Below are positions 14,437 through 21,714 of a DNA stretch of 22,519 nt, in pieces. The stretch is from UBA8346 sp050260935 (lineage in GTDB: Bacteria > Bacillota > UBA4882 > UBA8346), in assembly GCA_050260935.1 (NCBI GenBank), contig JBLNCU010000005.1, forward strand, positions 1 to 22,519. Reading direction: 5' to 3'. Position numbers and translations under genes: made by a program. Every line of letters starts with the position of its first letter. Positions within the stretch are counted from its first letter, which is position 1. The notes under the pieces were generated by a model, which searched no databases, had not been told where the DNA came from, and saw only the letters and a list, made by a program, of their open reading frames with translations.

Positions 14437-15670
14437 TGTATTTCCTAAAAGCCAAACAAGCGTTGTGTCCCCCAAAACCAAGAGAATTAGATAATACGCA
14501 ATTTACCGAAGCCTTCCTTGCCGTATTGGGAACGTAATCGAGATCACATTCAGGGTCCGGGGTTTTATAATTGATAGTAGGCGGTATAATTCCGTTTTTA
14601 ATGGTCAGGACGGAGATTATGGCTTCAATCCCTCCGGCTGCTCCTAAAAGATGGCCGGTCATCGATTTGGTGGAGCTGACGGCCACCGACTTGGCGTGCC
14701 CGCCGAAAACTCTTTTAATGGCTGCGGTTTCAATCCGGTCATTCGGCAAAGTCGAAGTACCGTGGGCATTTATATAATTAACCTCTTCCGGTTGGATGCC
14801 GGCGTCAGCCATGGCCTTAGACATGGCCCGGGCCGCACCGTCACCGTCGGGATCCGGGGCGGTTATATGATAGGCGTCGCCGGTTTCACCAAAGCCTATA
14901 AGTTCGGCATAGATTTCCGCCCCCCGGCTTAAGGCATGCCCCAATTCTTCTAAAATCAGCACTCCGGCCCCTTCTCCCATGATAAACCCGTCACGGTTAA
15001 GGTCAAACGGCCGGCTTGCCCCTTGAGGATCATTATTATTGGTTGATAATGCCCCGGCCGAGGTAAACCCGGCATACGAAAGCCCGGTAATAGCCGCTTC
15101 GGTGCCGCCGGTAATCATCATCTTGGCGTCACCGTTTTGAATAATCCGCATTGAGTCCCCAATCGAATGGGAAGCGGAGGCGCAAGCGGTAACCACGGTA
15201 TGATTCGGCCCCTTAGCTCCGGTGACAATGGATACAAAACCGGAATTCATATCGGGAATCATCATCGGAATAAAAAACGGGCTTACCCGATCCGGGCCTT
15301 TTTCAATAAAAGTCCTGGTCTGAGCCTCAAAAGTCTTAATGCCGCCAATTCCGGAACCGATAATAACACCGATGTCATTGGCATTACTGGAATCAATCGC
15401 CAGCTTGGCATCGGCCAAGGCCATTTTAGCGGCAGCGACCGCAAAATGGCTTACCCGGTCCATTCGTTTGATCTCTTTACGGTCCAAATAATCCCCTGGG
15501 TCAAAATCCTTAACTTCAGCGCCGATTTTAACCTCAAAATTGCTGGTATCAAAGGCGGTTACGTAATCTACACCTGATTTACCAGCAATTAAGGAGTCCC
15601 AGAATTTAGAGACTCCAGTTCCTAGCGGGGATACTACACCTAAACCGGTAATGACGACACGATGCTTCAT
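14429..15670 (-). CDS. fabF: 3-oxoacyl-ACP synthase II
   Basis: The 413-residue condensing enzyme elongates acyl-ACP with malonyl-ACP in type II fatty acid synthesis. The catalytic triad is visible: Cys163 in VVTACASASH, His in NAHGTSTLPND and His in KSMTGHLLGAAGG. GFGGHNACLAF closes the C-terminus. The start is ATG 15670 with AAAGGGG 8 nt upstream. It lies downstream of acpP, separated by a strong hairpin (15711-15738), and overlaps rnc. It is inserted between acpP and rnc relative to the B. subtilis order. Confidence 0.97.
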   Translation of the reverse strand: MKHRVVITGLGVVSPLGTGVSKFWDSLIAGKSGVDYVTAFDTSNFEVKIGAEVKDFDPGDYLDRKEIKRMDRVSHFAVAAAKMALADAKLAIDSSNANDIGVIIGSGIGGIKTFEAQTRTFIEKGPDRVSPFFIPMMIPDMNSGFVSIVTGAKGPNHTVVTACASASHSIGDSMRIIQNGDAKMMITGGTEAAITGLSYAGFTSAGALSTNNNDPQGASRPFDLNRDGFIMGEGAGVLILEELGHALSRGAEIYAELIGFGETGDAYHITAPDPDGDGAARAMSKAMADAGIQPEEVNYINAHGTSTLPNDRIETAAIKRVFGGHAKSVAVSSTKSMTGHLLGAAGGIEAIISVLTIKNGIIPPTINYKTPDPECDLDYVPNTARKASVNCVLSNSLGFGGHNACLAFRKYNG

Positions 15671-15710
15671 TATTTCACCCCTTTGTACGGAACCCGAGCT
15701 ATTATTTTAA

Positions 15711-15738
15711 GAGAGTCCCGCGTAATTACGGGACTCTC
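15711..15738 (-). terminator. Strong hairpin between acpP and fabF
   Basis: A perfect 10-bp stem (gagagtcccg at 15711-15720, cgggactctc at 15729-15738) has an 8-nt loop, 7 nt after the acpP stop. The minus-strand tail UUAAAAUAAU is only partly U-rich. It probably acts as a partial terminator or as a 3' stabiliser that raises acpP mRNA over fabF-rnc (inference). Confidence 0.6.
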
Positions 15739-15745
15739 ATTAAAC

Positions 15746-15979
15746 TTACTGAGCATTCTCTTTAATGTAGTTAACTGCATCTCCTACAGTTACGATCTTT
15801 TCGGCATCCTCATCCGGTATTTCCAGGTCGAACTCCTCTTCCAAAGCCATTACGAGCTCGACGATATCCAGCGAATCCGCACCTAAATCATCGACAAAAG
15901 AAGCTTGTTCAGTAACTTCCTCTTCATCAACACCTAATTGTTCAACGACTATGTCCTTTACTTTACTGAAGATATCCAA
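15746..15979 (-). CDS. acpP: Acyl carrier protein
   Basis: The 77-residue acidic protein carries growing acyl chains on 4'-phosphopantetheine attached to Ser36 in the motif DLGADSLDIVELVM. The C-terminus IPDEDAEKIVTVGDAVNYI is typical. I choose the TTG at 15979 as start: AAGGAGG lies 8 nt upstream and the protein then begins MDIFSKVKDIVVEQLGVD, like other ACPs. The GTG three codons earlier lies within the SD itself. It follows fabG by 52 nt in the fatty acid operon. Confidence 0.97.
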   Translation of the reverse strand: MDIFSKVKDIVVEQLGVDEEEVTEQASFVDDLGADSLDIVELVMALEEEFDLEIPDEDAEKIVTVGDAVNYIKENAQ

Positions 15980-16031
15980 CCAATTCACCTCCTTCCAAAA
16001 AGGCTGGTTTTATTTTAAAAACAAATATTCC

Positions 16032-16769
16032 TTACATCGCCATGCCGCCGTCAACATTCAAAACATGTCCGGTAATATAGGAGGATGATGGAGAAACCAG
16101 GAAAACCACCGCATCGGCTACATTTTCCGGCTTGCCCAAAGCCTCCAACGGTATCAACCTCATTAAAGCGGTTCTGGCATCCTCAGAAAGAGCATCCGTC
16201 ATTTTAGACTCGATAAACCCGGGAGCAATCGCATTAACCCGAATATTTCTGGAACCGAGTTCTTTAGCCATGGTTTTGGTAAAGGCGATTAACCCGCCTT
16301 TAGAAGCGGCGTAATTGGCCTGGCCTTTATTGCCCATAATCCCGATAACCGAGGCGATATTGACGATCTTGCCGGAACGTTGTTTCATCATCGGTTTAAT
16401 TGCGGCTTTGGTACATAAAAAAGCTCCCTTGAGGTTGATATTCAATACGGCGTCCCAGTCTGCTTCAGTCATTCTAAGTAAAAGATTGTCTCTGGTGATA
16501 CCGGCGTTATTGACCAATATATCGACTTTACCAAATTTTTTAATGGTTTCGGCAACCATCGCCTCACAATCGGCTTCAACGGTGACATTCCCCACCAATG
16601 AACCGGCTTGCCCGCCGTTATTACGGATCTCCTCAGCGGTTTTATGAACATCCTCACTGACATCCGAAAGAAATACCGCTGCGCCTTCCGCACTTAACGC
16701 CATGGCAATCGCCCGGCCAATACCTCTAGCCGCGCCCGTAACTATTGCCACCTCACGAACTAATCTCAT
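16032..16769 (-). CDS. fabG: 3-oxoacyl-ACP reductase
   Basis: The 245-residue short-chain dehydrogenase reduces 3-oxoacyl-ACP to 3-hydroxyacyl-ACP with NADPH. Motifs are TGAARGIG (11-18) for cofactor binding, NNAG, the catalytic Ser in NIASVIG and YAASK with the catalytic Tyr and Lys. The C-terminus SSYITGHVLNVDGGMAM is standard. The start is ATG 16769 with GGGGAGG upstream, 4 nt after the fabD stop, so translation is closely coupled. Confidence 0.97.
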   Translation of the reverse strand: MRLVREVAIVTGAARGIGRAIAMALSAEGAAVFLSDVSEDVHKTAEEIRNNGGQAGSLVGNVTVEADCEAMVAETIKKFGKVDILVNNAGITRDNLLLRMTEADWDAVLNINLKGAFLCTKAAIKPMMKQRSGKIVNIASVIGIMGNKGQANYAASKGGLIAFTKTMAKELGSRNIRVNAIAPGFIESKMTDALSEDARTALMRLIPLEALGKPENVADAVVFLVSPSSSYITGHVLNVDGGMAM

Positions 16770-16773
16770 ATTA

Positions 16774-17706
16774 CTAGACCTCCCCTAAAATTGCAAGTGC
16801 TTTTTTGATCGAACCCAAATCCTCACAATTGGCTATTGATACCTCTTTAAGCGTTTTTTTGACCAATCCGGAGAGGACCTTCCCCGGTCCGATTTCGATA
16901 AAGACATTAACTCCTTGACCGGCCAAATAATTTAAAGTGTCTTCCCAAAGTACCGCCGAAAAAATTTGCCGGTACAGGCTTTCAGCCAATTGTTCCCTAG
17001 TGACCGGCCGGGCCGAAACGTTGGCTACCACCTCCGGAGACGGATTTTTCCATTCAATTCCTTCTAATTCGGTCTTAAAGACATCAGCCGCTTTTTTCAT
17101 AAAACTGGAATGAAATGGCCCGCTGACCACTAACGGAATTACCTTTCCGCCTTTGCCCGTCACTAACCCTTGAAGCTTGGCCATTCCATTTTTAGATCCG
17201 GAGACCACTATCTGCCCGGGACAGTTAAAATTTGCCGCTTCCACCTGGCCTTCGGTTGAGGCTTCTTTTAGGAGTTCCGTTAAAGTCTGACGGTCAAGGC
17301 CCAATATTGCAGCCATAGTTCCATTTTGCCCCGGATCAGCTTCAGCCATTAAACGTGAACGGCTAGCAACCAACTTTAACCCATCGGCAAACGGGATAGC
17401 CCCTGAGGCGACCAAGGCGCTGTACTCCCCTAAACTATGCCCGGCTAAAAAATCGGGGCTGACTCCCTCATTATGTAAAACTTTTAAAATAGCTATACTG
17501 GTAGTTAAAATTGCCGGCTGGGCGTTGCGGGTATCCTTCAAAACTTCTTCCGGTCCTTGAAAGCATAAACCGGAAATGCTCCGGCCGAGAATGCGATCGG
17601 CCTCCTGAAATACTGTTTGAACTTCCGGGTAGGCGCTATAAAGCTCCTGTCCCATTCCGACATATTGGGAGCCTTGCCCCGGGAAAATAAAAGCAATTTT
17701 TTTCAT
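16774..17706 (-). CDS. fabD: Malonyl-CoA:ACP transacylase
   Basis: The product (310 residues from ATG 17706) loads malonyl groups onto ACP. It has FPGQGSQ (8-14), the nucleophile Ser91 in GHSLGEYSAL, and the His in GPFHSSFM. I prefer ATG 17706 because the protein then starts MKKIAFIFPGQG. A GTG three codons earlier (17715) is the alternative. The SD-like AGGGG lies 12 nt from the ATG and 3 nt from the GTG, so neither spacing is ideal. It follows plsX by 26 nt. Confidence 0.95.
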   Translation of the reverse strand: MKKIAFIFPGQGSQYVGMGQELYSAYPEVQTVFQEADRILGRSISGLCFQGPEEVLKDTRNAQPAILTTSIAILKVLHNEGVSPDFLAGHSLGEYSALVASGAIPFADGLKLVASRSRLMAEADPGQNGTMAAILGLDRQTLTELLKEASTEGQVEAANFNCPGQIVVSGSKNGMAKLQGLVTGKGGKVIPLVVSGPFHSSFMKKAADVFKTELEGIEWKNPSPEVVANVSARPVTREQLAESLYRQIFSAVLWEDTLNYLAGQGVNVFIEIGPGKVLSGLVKKTLKEVSIANCEDLGSIKKALAILGEV

Positions 17707-17732
17707 TGTCTTCACATGCCCCTATAAGGTTA

Positions 17733-18728
17733 TTAAACCGGATTTCCCCCTGCTGCCAAAGCGATCTGCTTGACAAAATCATCGTTAACCGCTTTACAAG
17801 CCCCTTTAATTGCATTTTTAATCGCTTTGGCATTGGAACTGCCGTGGCTGATAAAACTTAACCCGTTGATTCCCAACAAAGGCATGCCGCCGTATTCGGT
17901 ATAATCTAAATTGCGTTTTAATTGACGGAGAGAATTCTTGATCAGCAGCCCGCCGGTGATCGACAGCAGGTTGGCGGAGATAGACTCTTTTATTTGACTC
18001 ATTAAAAAGGAGAATAGTCCTTCGGATAATTTCAGGACGATATTCCCGACAAAACCGTCGCAGACGACAACCTCGCAGGCTCCATGGTGAACGTCGCGGC
18101 CTTCGATATTACCGATAAAATTCAGCCGGCTGTTCTTCAAAAGCTGGTGGGCCTCGATGGTTAACTTGTTCCCTTTGGTCTCCTCCTCGCCGATACTTAA
18201 CAAACCCACCCGGGGATTGCGGATACCCAAAACGCATTCCACATAAACGGAACCCATTACGGCGAATTCCAATAGATTCTCCGGTTCACAGTCGGCATTG
18301 GCGCCGGCATCCAAAACAATGCAGAAACCGTTCATCGTTGGCATGAGGGAAGCGATAGCCGGTCTCTTGATACCGCTGATCCGTCCCAGGGTTAATAAGG
18401 AGGTGGCCATAGCCGCCCCGGTATTTCCGGCGGAAATAACCGCCGCCGCTTTTCCCTCCTTGACCAAGCGGTTGGCCACTGCCAGGGAAGAGTCTTTTTT
18501 TCGTTTAACTGCATTGGCGGGATGTTCATCCATGGCAATGACTTCGGAGGCATGGTAAACCTCCAATTTCAGACCGCTATGCGGCTTATCCGCCAGCTCC
18601 TTTTGAATTTCATCTTCAATTCCGACCAATATTACCTCCGCTCCAAACTCGCGGCAGGCTGCAATAGCGCCGGCAACTATTTCCCGGGGGGCGTAGTCCC
18701 CACCCATAGCGTCAACCGCAATTTTCAC
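17733..18728 (-). CDS. plsX: Phosphate acyltransferase PlsX
   Basis: The 331-residue peripheral membrane enzyme converts acyl-ACP to acyl-phosphate for PlsY, linking fatty acid to phospholipid synthesis. The N-terminus MKIAVDAMGGDYAPREIV, the segment AVISAGNTGA, VLDAGANADC near residue 140 and VCDGFVGNIVLK are family hallmarks. The start is GTG 18728, with AGGAG about 12 nt upstream. It heads plsX-fabD-fabG-acpP-fabF-rnc after the rpmF terminator. I see no fapR gene, no FapR-like operator and no convincing promoter in the 55-bp gap, so read-through from yceD-rpmF may supply transcription. Confidence 0.97.
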   Translation of the reverse strand: MKIAVDAMGGDYAPREIVAGAIAACREFGAEVILVGIEDEIQKELADKPHSGLKLEVYHASEVIAMDEHPANAVKRKKDSSLAVANRLVKEGKAAAVISAGNTGAAMATSLLTLGRISGIKRPAIASLMPTMNGFCIVLDAGANADCEPENLLEFAVMGSVYVECVLGIRNPRVGLLSIGEEETKGNKLTIEAHQLLKNSRLNFIGNIEGRDVHHGACEVVVCDGFVGNIVLKLSEGLFSFLMSQIKESISANLLSITGGLLIKNSLRQLKRNLDYTEYGGMPLLGINGLSFISHGSSNAKAIKNAIKGACKAVNDDFVKQIALAAGGNPV

Positions 18729-18782
18729 GCGTTATCAACGCTCCTATCCCTCTAAAAATCGTTTCCAGATTGGGACAAATTG

Positions 18783-18807
18783 AAAAAAATAAGGTCAAAT
18801 GACCTTA
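18783..18807 (-). terminator. Intrinsic terminator after rpmF
   Basis: On the minus strand a 7-bp stem (18801-18807 with 18790-18796), with a 4-nt AUUU loop, is followed by a run of seven U residues. It starts immediately after the rpmF stop and lies before plsX. The stem is short and AU-rich, so partial read-through is plausible. Confidence 0.75.
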
Positions 18808-18808
18808 A

Positions 18809-18991
18809 TTATTCTTTCGCTTTGGCGACAACTTGCCGACCTTTGTAAAACCCGCAATTGCCACAAACAAGATGCGGCAACTTCGGTTCGTGACACTGAG
18901 GACAAATTCCGCTGTTTGGCGCTGTCATTTTATAATTGGCCCGACGCAATCTGGTACGTGTCCGGGAGGTTCTATTTTTTGGATTTGCCAT
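18809..18991 (-). CDS. rpmF: 50S ribosomal protein L32
   Basis: The 60-residue basic protein begins MANPKNRTSRTRTRLRRANY and carries a zinc ribbon with Cys30, Cys33, Cys43 and Cys46 (CPQC...CGNC), the zinc-binding form of L32. The start is ATG 18991 with GGAGG 8 nt upstream. The GTG three codons earlier lies in the SD. The gene overlaps the end of yceD by 20 nt. The yceD-rpmF-plsX order is widely conserved. Confidence 0.97.
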   Translation of the reverse strand: MANPKNRTSRTRTRLRRANYKMTAPNSGICPQCHEPKLPHLVCGNCGFYKGRQVVAKAKE

Positions 18992-19499
18992 TAAGCCCAC
19001 CTCCTTCTATAGATAACAAATTTCGTAACTTTTCAAACTGGGGATTTGTCTGTTCCGGAACGCACTGGCAATTCCCTTGGTTTAAATCCTTCCCGCAGGT
19101 TGGACATAAACCGCGGCATTCCGGGGAACAGATAAAATTCATCGGCAAGGATAACAATAACTCTTCGGAGATGAACTCCTTTAAATCAATATAGTCGCCG
19201 TTAAAATGGGAGACCAATTCATCATCTTCCGGATTAACCGGTCCGGGAACAAATTGCTCAAGTACTTCCGTTTCCTGATTGGCGGTGAATTCCTTTAAAC
19301 AACGGCTACAATTGACTTTATAGGAAAAAGTAACCCTGGCTTTTACCAAAAAACCCTCACCGGTATTGGTTACAGTTCCTTGAATCTCAACCGGACAGGT
19401 GAAATGGAGATCCATTTTAAAATCCGGGGCTTCCTGCCGGCCCTCAAAATTGATGACCCCGCCCCGAATTTCCCGGATCGGACTGATATTAATTTTCAC
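18972..19499 (-). CDS. yceD: YceD/DUF177 family protein (23S rRNA accumulation factor)
   Basis: The 175-residue protein belongs to the DUF177 family, whose members affect 23S rRNA accumulation in E. coli and plants. It shows the central CSRCLKEF motif and a C-terminal Cys cluster (CSPECRGLCPTCGKDLNQGNCQC), probably metal-binding. Length and position before rpmF fit the family. I choose GTG 19499 as start because AAGG lies about 7 nt upstream. The GTG at 19508 is part of the SD. The promoter at 19517-19545 gives a leader of only about 10 nt. Confidence 0.93.
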   Translation of the reverse strand: MKINISPIREIRGGVINFEGRQEAPDFKMDLHFTCPVEIQGTVTNTGEGFLVKARVTFSYKVNCSRCLKEFTANQETEVLEQFVPGPVNPEDDELVSHFNGDYIDLKEFISEELLLSLPMNFICSPECRGLCPTCGKDLNQGNCQCVPEQTNPQFEKLRNLLSIEGGGLNGKSKK

Positions 19500-19516
19500 C
19501 AAAATCACCTTCGCTT

Positions 19517-19545
19517 ATTATATAGGGTAATTTTCCAAAAGTCAA
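19517..19545 (-). promoter_or_regulatory. Sigma-A promoter of yceD-rpmF
   Basis: The minus strand reads TTGACT (19540-19545), 17 bp, then TATAAT (19517-19522). Transcription should start near 19510, just at the SD of yceD. It probably also feeds the fatty acid genes by read-through. The rest of the gap up to 19770 is AT-rich, with two near-repeats of aaaggatttt (about 19625 and 19684) and no gene that I can see. Confidence 0.85.
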
Positions 19546-19770
19546 TCTTTTACCCGGTAAAACGGGCGACTTTCGGAAAAAAGAAAAATACCGAATTTGA
19601 ATACATTTCCGGGATTTTTTCTTTAAAGGATTTTTATCCTAATCGATCCATCCAAAATTGAATACCTAAAAACTGTTATTTAAAAAGGATTTTATAAAAT
19701 AGTTGCCAAGCGGCGCCATACATTTTTCCAAAAACCTAGGACAAACTGAAAGAGAAAGAGGTGATTTTCT

Positions 19771-20004
19771 GTGAACCGGCATTACCGCCAGCCCAAATTG
19801 AAACATCCCCATCCCTACCAAAGATTAAATACCCCCGCCATACCGGTTGTTTGGAAGTTAAGCCCTTACGAAGTGGCCCGTTTCTCCGGTGAGCTCCTCC
19901 AAGTGATGGGCGAGGCCGCCCAGAAATACATTTATGAAAAAAGTCTGGCTGAGATCAAAAAGGACTTTCAACGGGAGATCCTTAATTCCGGCCGGAATAA
20001 ATAA
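19771..20004 (+). CDS. Small SASP-like protein, probably spore-associated
   Basis: This 77-residue basic protein starts at GTG 19771, with GAGGTG 7 nt upstream. Residues 1-30 are rich in His, Pro, Lys and Arg. Residues 45-73 (VMGEAAQKYIYEKSLAEIKK, then DFQREILNS) align with residues 60-87 of the downstream alpha/beta SASP: M-EAA-, EK(S/T)(L/V)A(E/D)(I/V)K, FQ and LNS are shared, with one gap. It lacks the EIANEL-type germination-protease site and the GG turn of true SASPs. I infer a divergent paralogue or spliced relative; a forespore or coat role is a guess. A CATACATT box about 50 nt upstream resembles a sporulation sigma -10 element, but no good -35 is visible. Confidence 0.7.
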   Translation: MNRHYRQPKLKHPHPYQRLNTPAIPVVWKLSPYEVARFSGELLQVMGEAAQKYIYEKSLAEIKKDFQREILNSGRNK

Positions 20005-20017
20005 TTTCCGGCCTTGT

Positions 20018-20047
20018 TCCGGGGGAACCGGGCCCCCGAATTTAATT
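20018..20047 (+). terminator. GC-rich hairpin after the small SASP-like gene
   Basis: A 6-bp stem (20020-20025 CGGGGG with 20033-20038 CCCCCG) has a 7-nt loop and is followed by AATTTAATTT. It lies 16 nt after the stop. The U-run is weak, so this may be a terminator or only a stabilising hairpin ahead of the SASP gene. Confidence 0.45.
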
Positions 20048-20146
20048 TAAAATGGATTTAACAGGTTTTTTCCGAAACTGCCAAAAAAAATTCAACATAG
20101 CTTGTAGTTTGCGGGAGAACCTAAACTGTAGAGGAGGTGAATAAAG

Positions 20147-20476
20147 ATGGGTAGTGGCCAACGTAGAAACAGTTATTTAGTCAAACAAGCTTCCGCGGAG
20201 ATGCAAAAGTTCAGAAACGAAATCGCCAATGAACTGAACATCGATACATCCAAAATCCAGGGCGGCTACTGGGGATATATGATGACCCGAGACACCGGCG
20301 CCATTGGAGGTAATATGGTCCGCCGGATGATCGAAGCCGCCGAAAGGTCATTAGCTGAACAAACTGTGGCCGATGTTAAAGCCGGTTTCCAGGCGGGCCT
20401 CAATTCTCCCGTATCCAATCAATTCGGCCAATCGAACCAATCGCAATTTAAATTTAATACCGGTTACACTAGCTAG
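20147..20476 (+). CDS. Alpha/beta-type small acid-soluble spore protein with C-terminal extension
   Basis: The 109-residue protein carries the two conserved SASP blocks. EMQKFRNEIANELNI (18-32) holds the germination-protease (GPR) site region. TGAIGGNMVRRMIEAAERSLA (50-70) contains the GG turn and second helix. Such proteins coat spore DNA, protect it from UV and heat, and supply amino acids at germination. Typical members have 60-75 residues. Here a longer linker (DTSKIQGGYWGYMMTRD) and a polar Gln/Asn-rich tail of about 35 residues (75-109) are added. The start is ATG 20147, with AGGAGGTG 7 nt upstream. A weak CATA box at 20096, 17 nt after GAAAC, is the only sporulation-promoter candidate. 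Confidence 0.9.
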   Translation: MGSGQRRNSYLVKQASAEMQKFRNEIANELNIDTSKIQGGYWGYMMTRDTGAIGGNMVRRMIEAAERSLAEQTVADVKAGFQAGLNSPVSNQFGQSNQSQFKFNTGYTS

Positions 20477-20490
20477 AAGCTGATTACTTA

Positions 20491-20527
20491 AACTAAGGAG
20501 GAATAGCCCATTTATTCCTCCTTAGTT
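20491..20527. terminator. Bidirectional terminator between SASP gene and manA
   Basis: A perfect 15-bp inverted repeat (20491-20505 with 20513-20527) has a 7-nt loop. It lies 14 nt after the SASP stop and 35 nt after the convergent manA stop. Its stem contains AAGGAGG/CCTCCTT. The plus-side tail is ATTATTGCTC and the minus-side tail is TAAGTAATCAG, so neither U-run is long, but the stem is unusually stable. Confidence 0.75.
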
Positions 20528-20562
20528 ATTATTGCTCATATTCTAATAAAAATAACCACCAA

Positions 20563-21624
20563 TTATTTCAGTCCGCTAATTTTTTCAAGGATTTCGGCGT
20601 CGGCAAATCCGGCTTTACGCAACGGGCCGAATATATTTTCCTCCAAATCCGGGATATAACCCCTCAAAGCGCTAAAATTGCCCTCCAAGGAGTATTCGCC
20701 CAGCGCGGCGGGGATAAGTACCGACTCGCCTCTTTTTAGGGCAACCGTTCCTTTTCGGTAACCGATTACACCTTGGCCTTCAGTAATAATATAAAGGAAA
20801 AATCTATCGCCATCCGCTGATTGTTGTAAAGAGCCGCTAATGTTTAACAATTCGACCGCGAAGTAATTATTGGCCACCAAGTATTTGATGATGGAGTTCC
20901 CAACCTGCGCCACCAGACCCTCGGTTTTTTCGGATAGTCTCCCGGCATTGAAGTCAATGACTTGGAGAGCCTTTTCAAGGTGCAAAGGCCGCGACGCCCC
21001 GTTTTTATCCACCCGGTTATAATCGTAGACCCGGTAAGTGGCATCGGAATTTTGTTGAATCTCCGCCAGCACTATCCCTTTACCTATCGCATGCACCAAC
21101 CCGGCCGGAATGTTAAAAGTATCACCCGGGGAGACCTCTACAAATTTTAAACAGCTTTCAAGCCGGTGTTCTTGTAATGCCTGAACGAAAACCTCCCTGG
21201 TAACGCCCGGTAGAAGACCATAAACCAACTGTGCTCCCGGCGCAGCCGTAAGAACATGCCACATTTCGTTCTTGCCAAGCTCACCATCTTCATGAATCTT
21301 GGCAAAGCCGTCACTGGGATGCACTTGAACCGAAAGCTGTTCATTGGCATCGATCAATTTGACCAGCAGCGGGAATTTACGTAAGTACCTTTCCGGAAGG
21401 GCCGTACCGACCAACTCCCTGCCAAACCTGTTTAAAAATTCGGTCAAGGGAGTACCGGCATATTCTCCATTGTTAATCACGCTGATTCCATTATGGTGAC
21501 AGGAAATTTCCCAGCTTTCGGCGACAATTCCGGTTGGCGGCAACTCTTTCCCGAACTTTTCAAGGTTACGGCCGCCCCAGATATAATCCTTAAATACAGG
21601 TTGAAATTTTAACGGATAAAGCAT
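20563..21624 (-). CDS. manA: Mannose-6-phosphate isomerase, class I
   Basis: The 353-residue zinc enzyme interconverts mannose 6-phosphate and fructose 6-phosphate, supplying GDP-mannose precursors or using mannose. It begins LKFQPVFKDYIWGGRNL and has the metal-site segment QLSVQVHPSD (His102), GKNEMWHVL (Glu120) and GLVHAIGKG. The C-terminal cupin half is present. Length fits the Bacillus-type ManA/YvyI group. The start is ATG 21624 with GGGGG 6 nt upstream, and a sigma-A promoter lies at 21657-21685. It appears monocistronic. No sugar transport genes are nearby. Confidence 0.95.
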   Translation of the reverse strand: MLYPLKFQPVFKDYIWGGRNLEKFGKELPPTGIVAESWEISCHHNGISVINNGEYAGTPLTEFLNRFGRELVGTALPERYLRKFPLLVKLIDANEQLSVQVHPSDGFAKIHEDGELGKNEMWHVLTAAPGAQLVYGLLPGVTREVFVQALQEHRLESCLKFVEVSPGDTFNIPAGLVHAIGKGIVLAEIQQNSDATYRVYDYNRVDKNGASRPLHLEKALQVIDFNAGRLSEKTEGLVAQVGNSIIKYLVANNYFAVELLNISGSLQQSADGDRFFLYIITEGQGVIGYRKGTVALKRGESVLIPAALGEYSLEGNFSALRGYIPDLEENIFGPLRKAGFADAEILEKISGLK

Positions 21625-21656
21625 TGATTACCCCCGAAACAATCGCTTACTTTAAA

Positions 21657-21685
21657 ATAATAATGGAAAAGCCGGTAAAGATCAA
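21657..21685 (-). promoter_or_regulatory. Sigma-A-like promoter of manA
   Basis: The minus strand reads TTGATC (21680-21685), 17 bp, then TATTAT (21657-21662). Just upstream is a 14-bp perfect palindrome CCTTTAATTAAAGG (21697-21710). It could be an operator or a weak terminator of the gene before it. Confidence 0.55.
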
Positions 21686-21714
21686 TAGAAAATGGGCCTT
21701 TAATTAAAGGAGCT

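Noticed and set aside
15167..15577. A 136-residue plus-strand ORF opposite fabF
   Set aside because: It lies wholly within a well-supported fabF and has no SD or recognisable domain, so it is a shadow frame.
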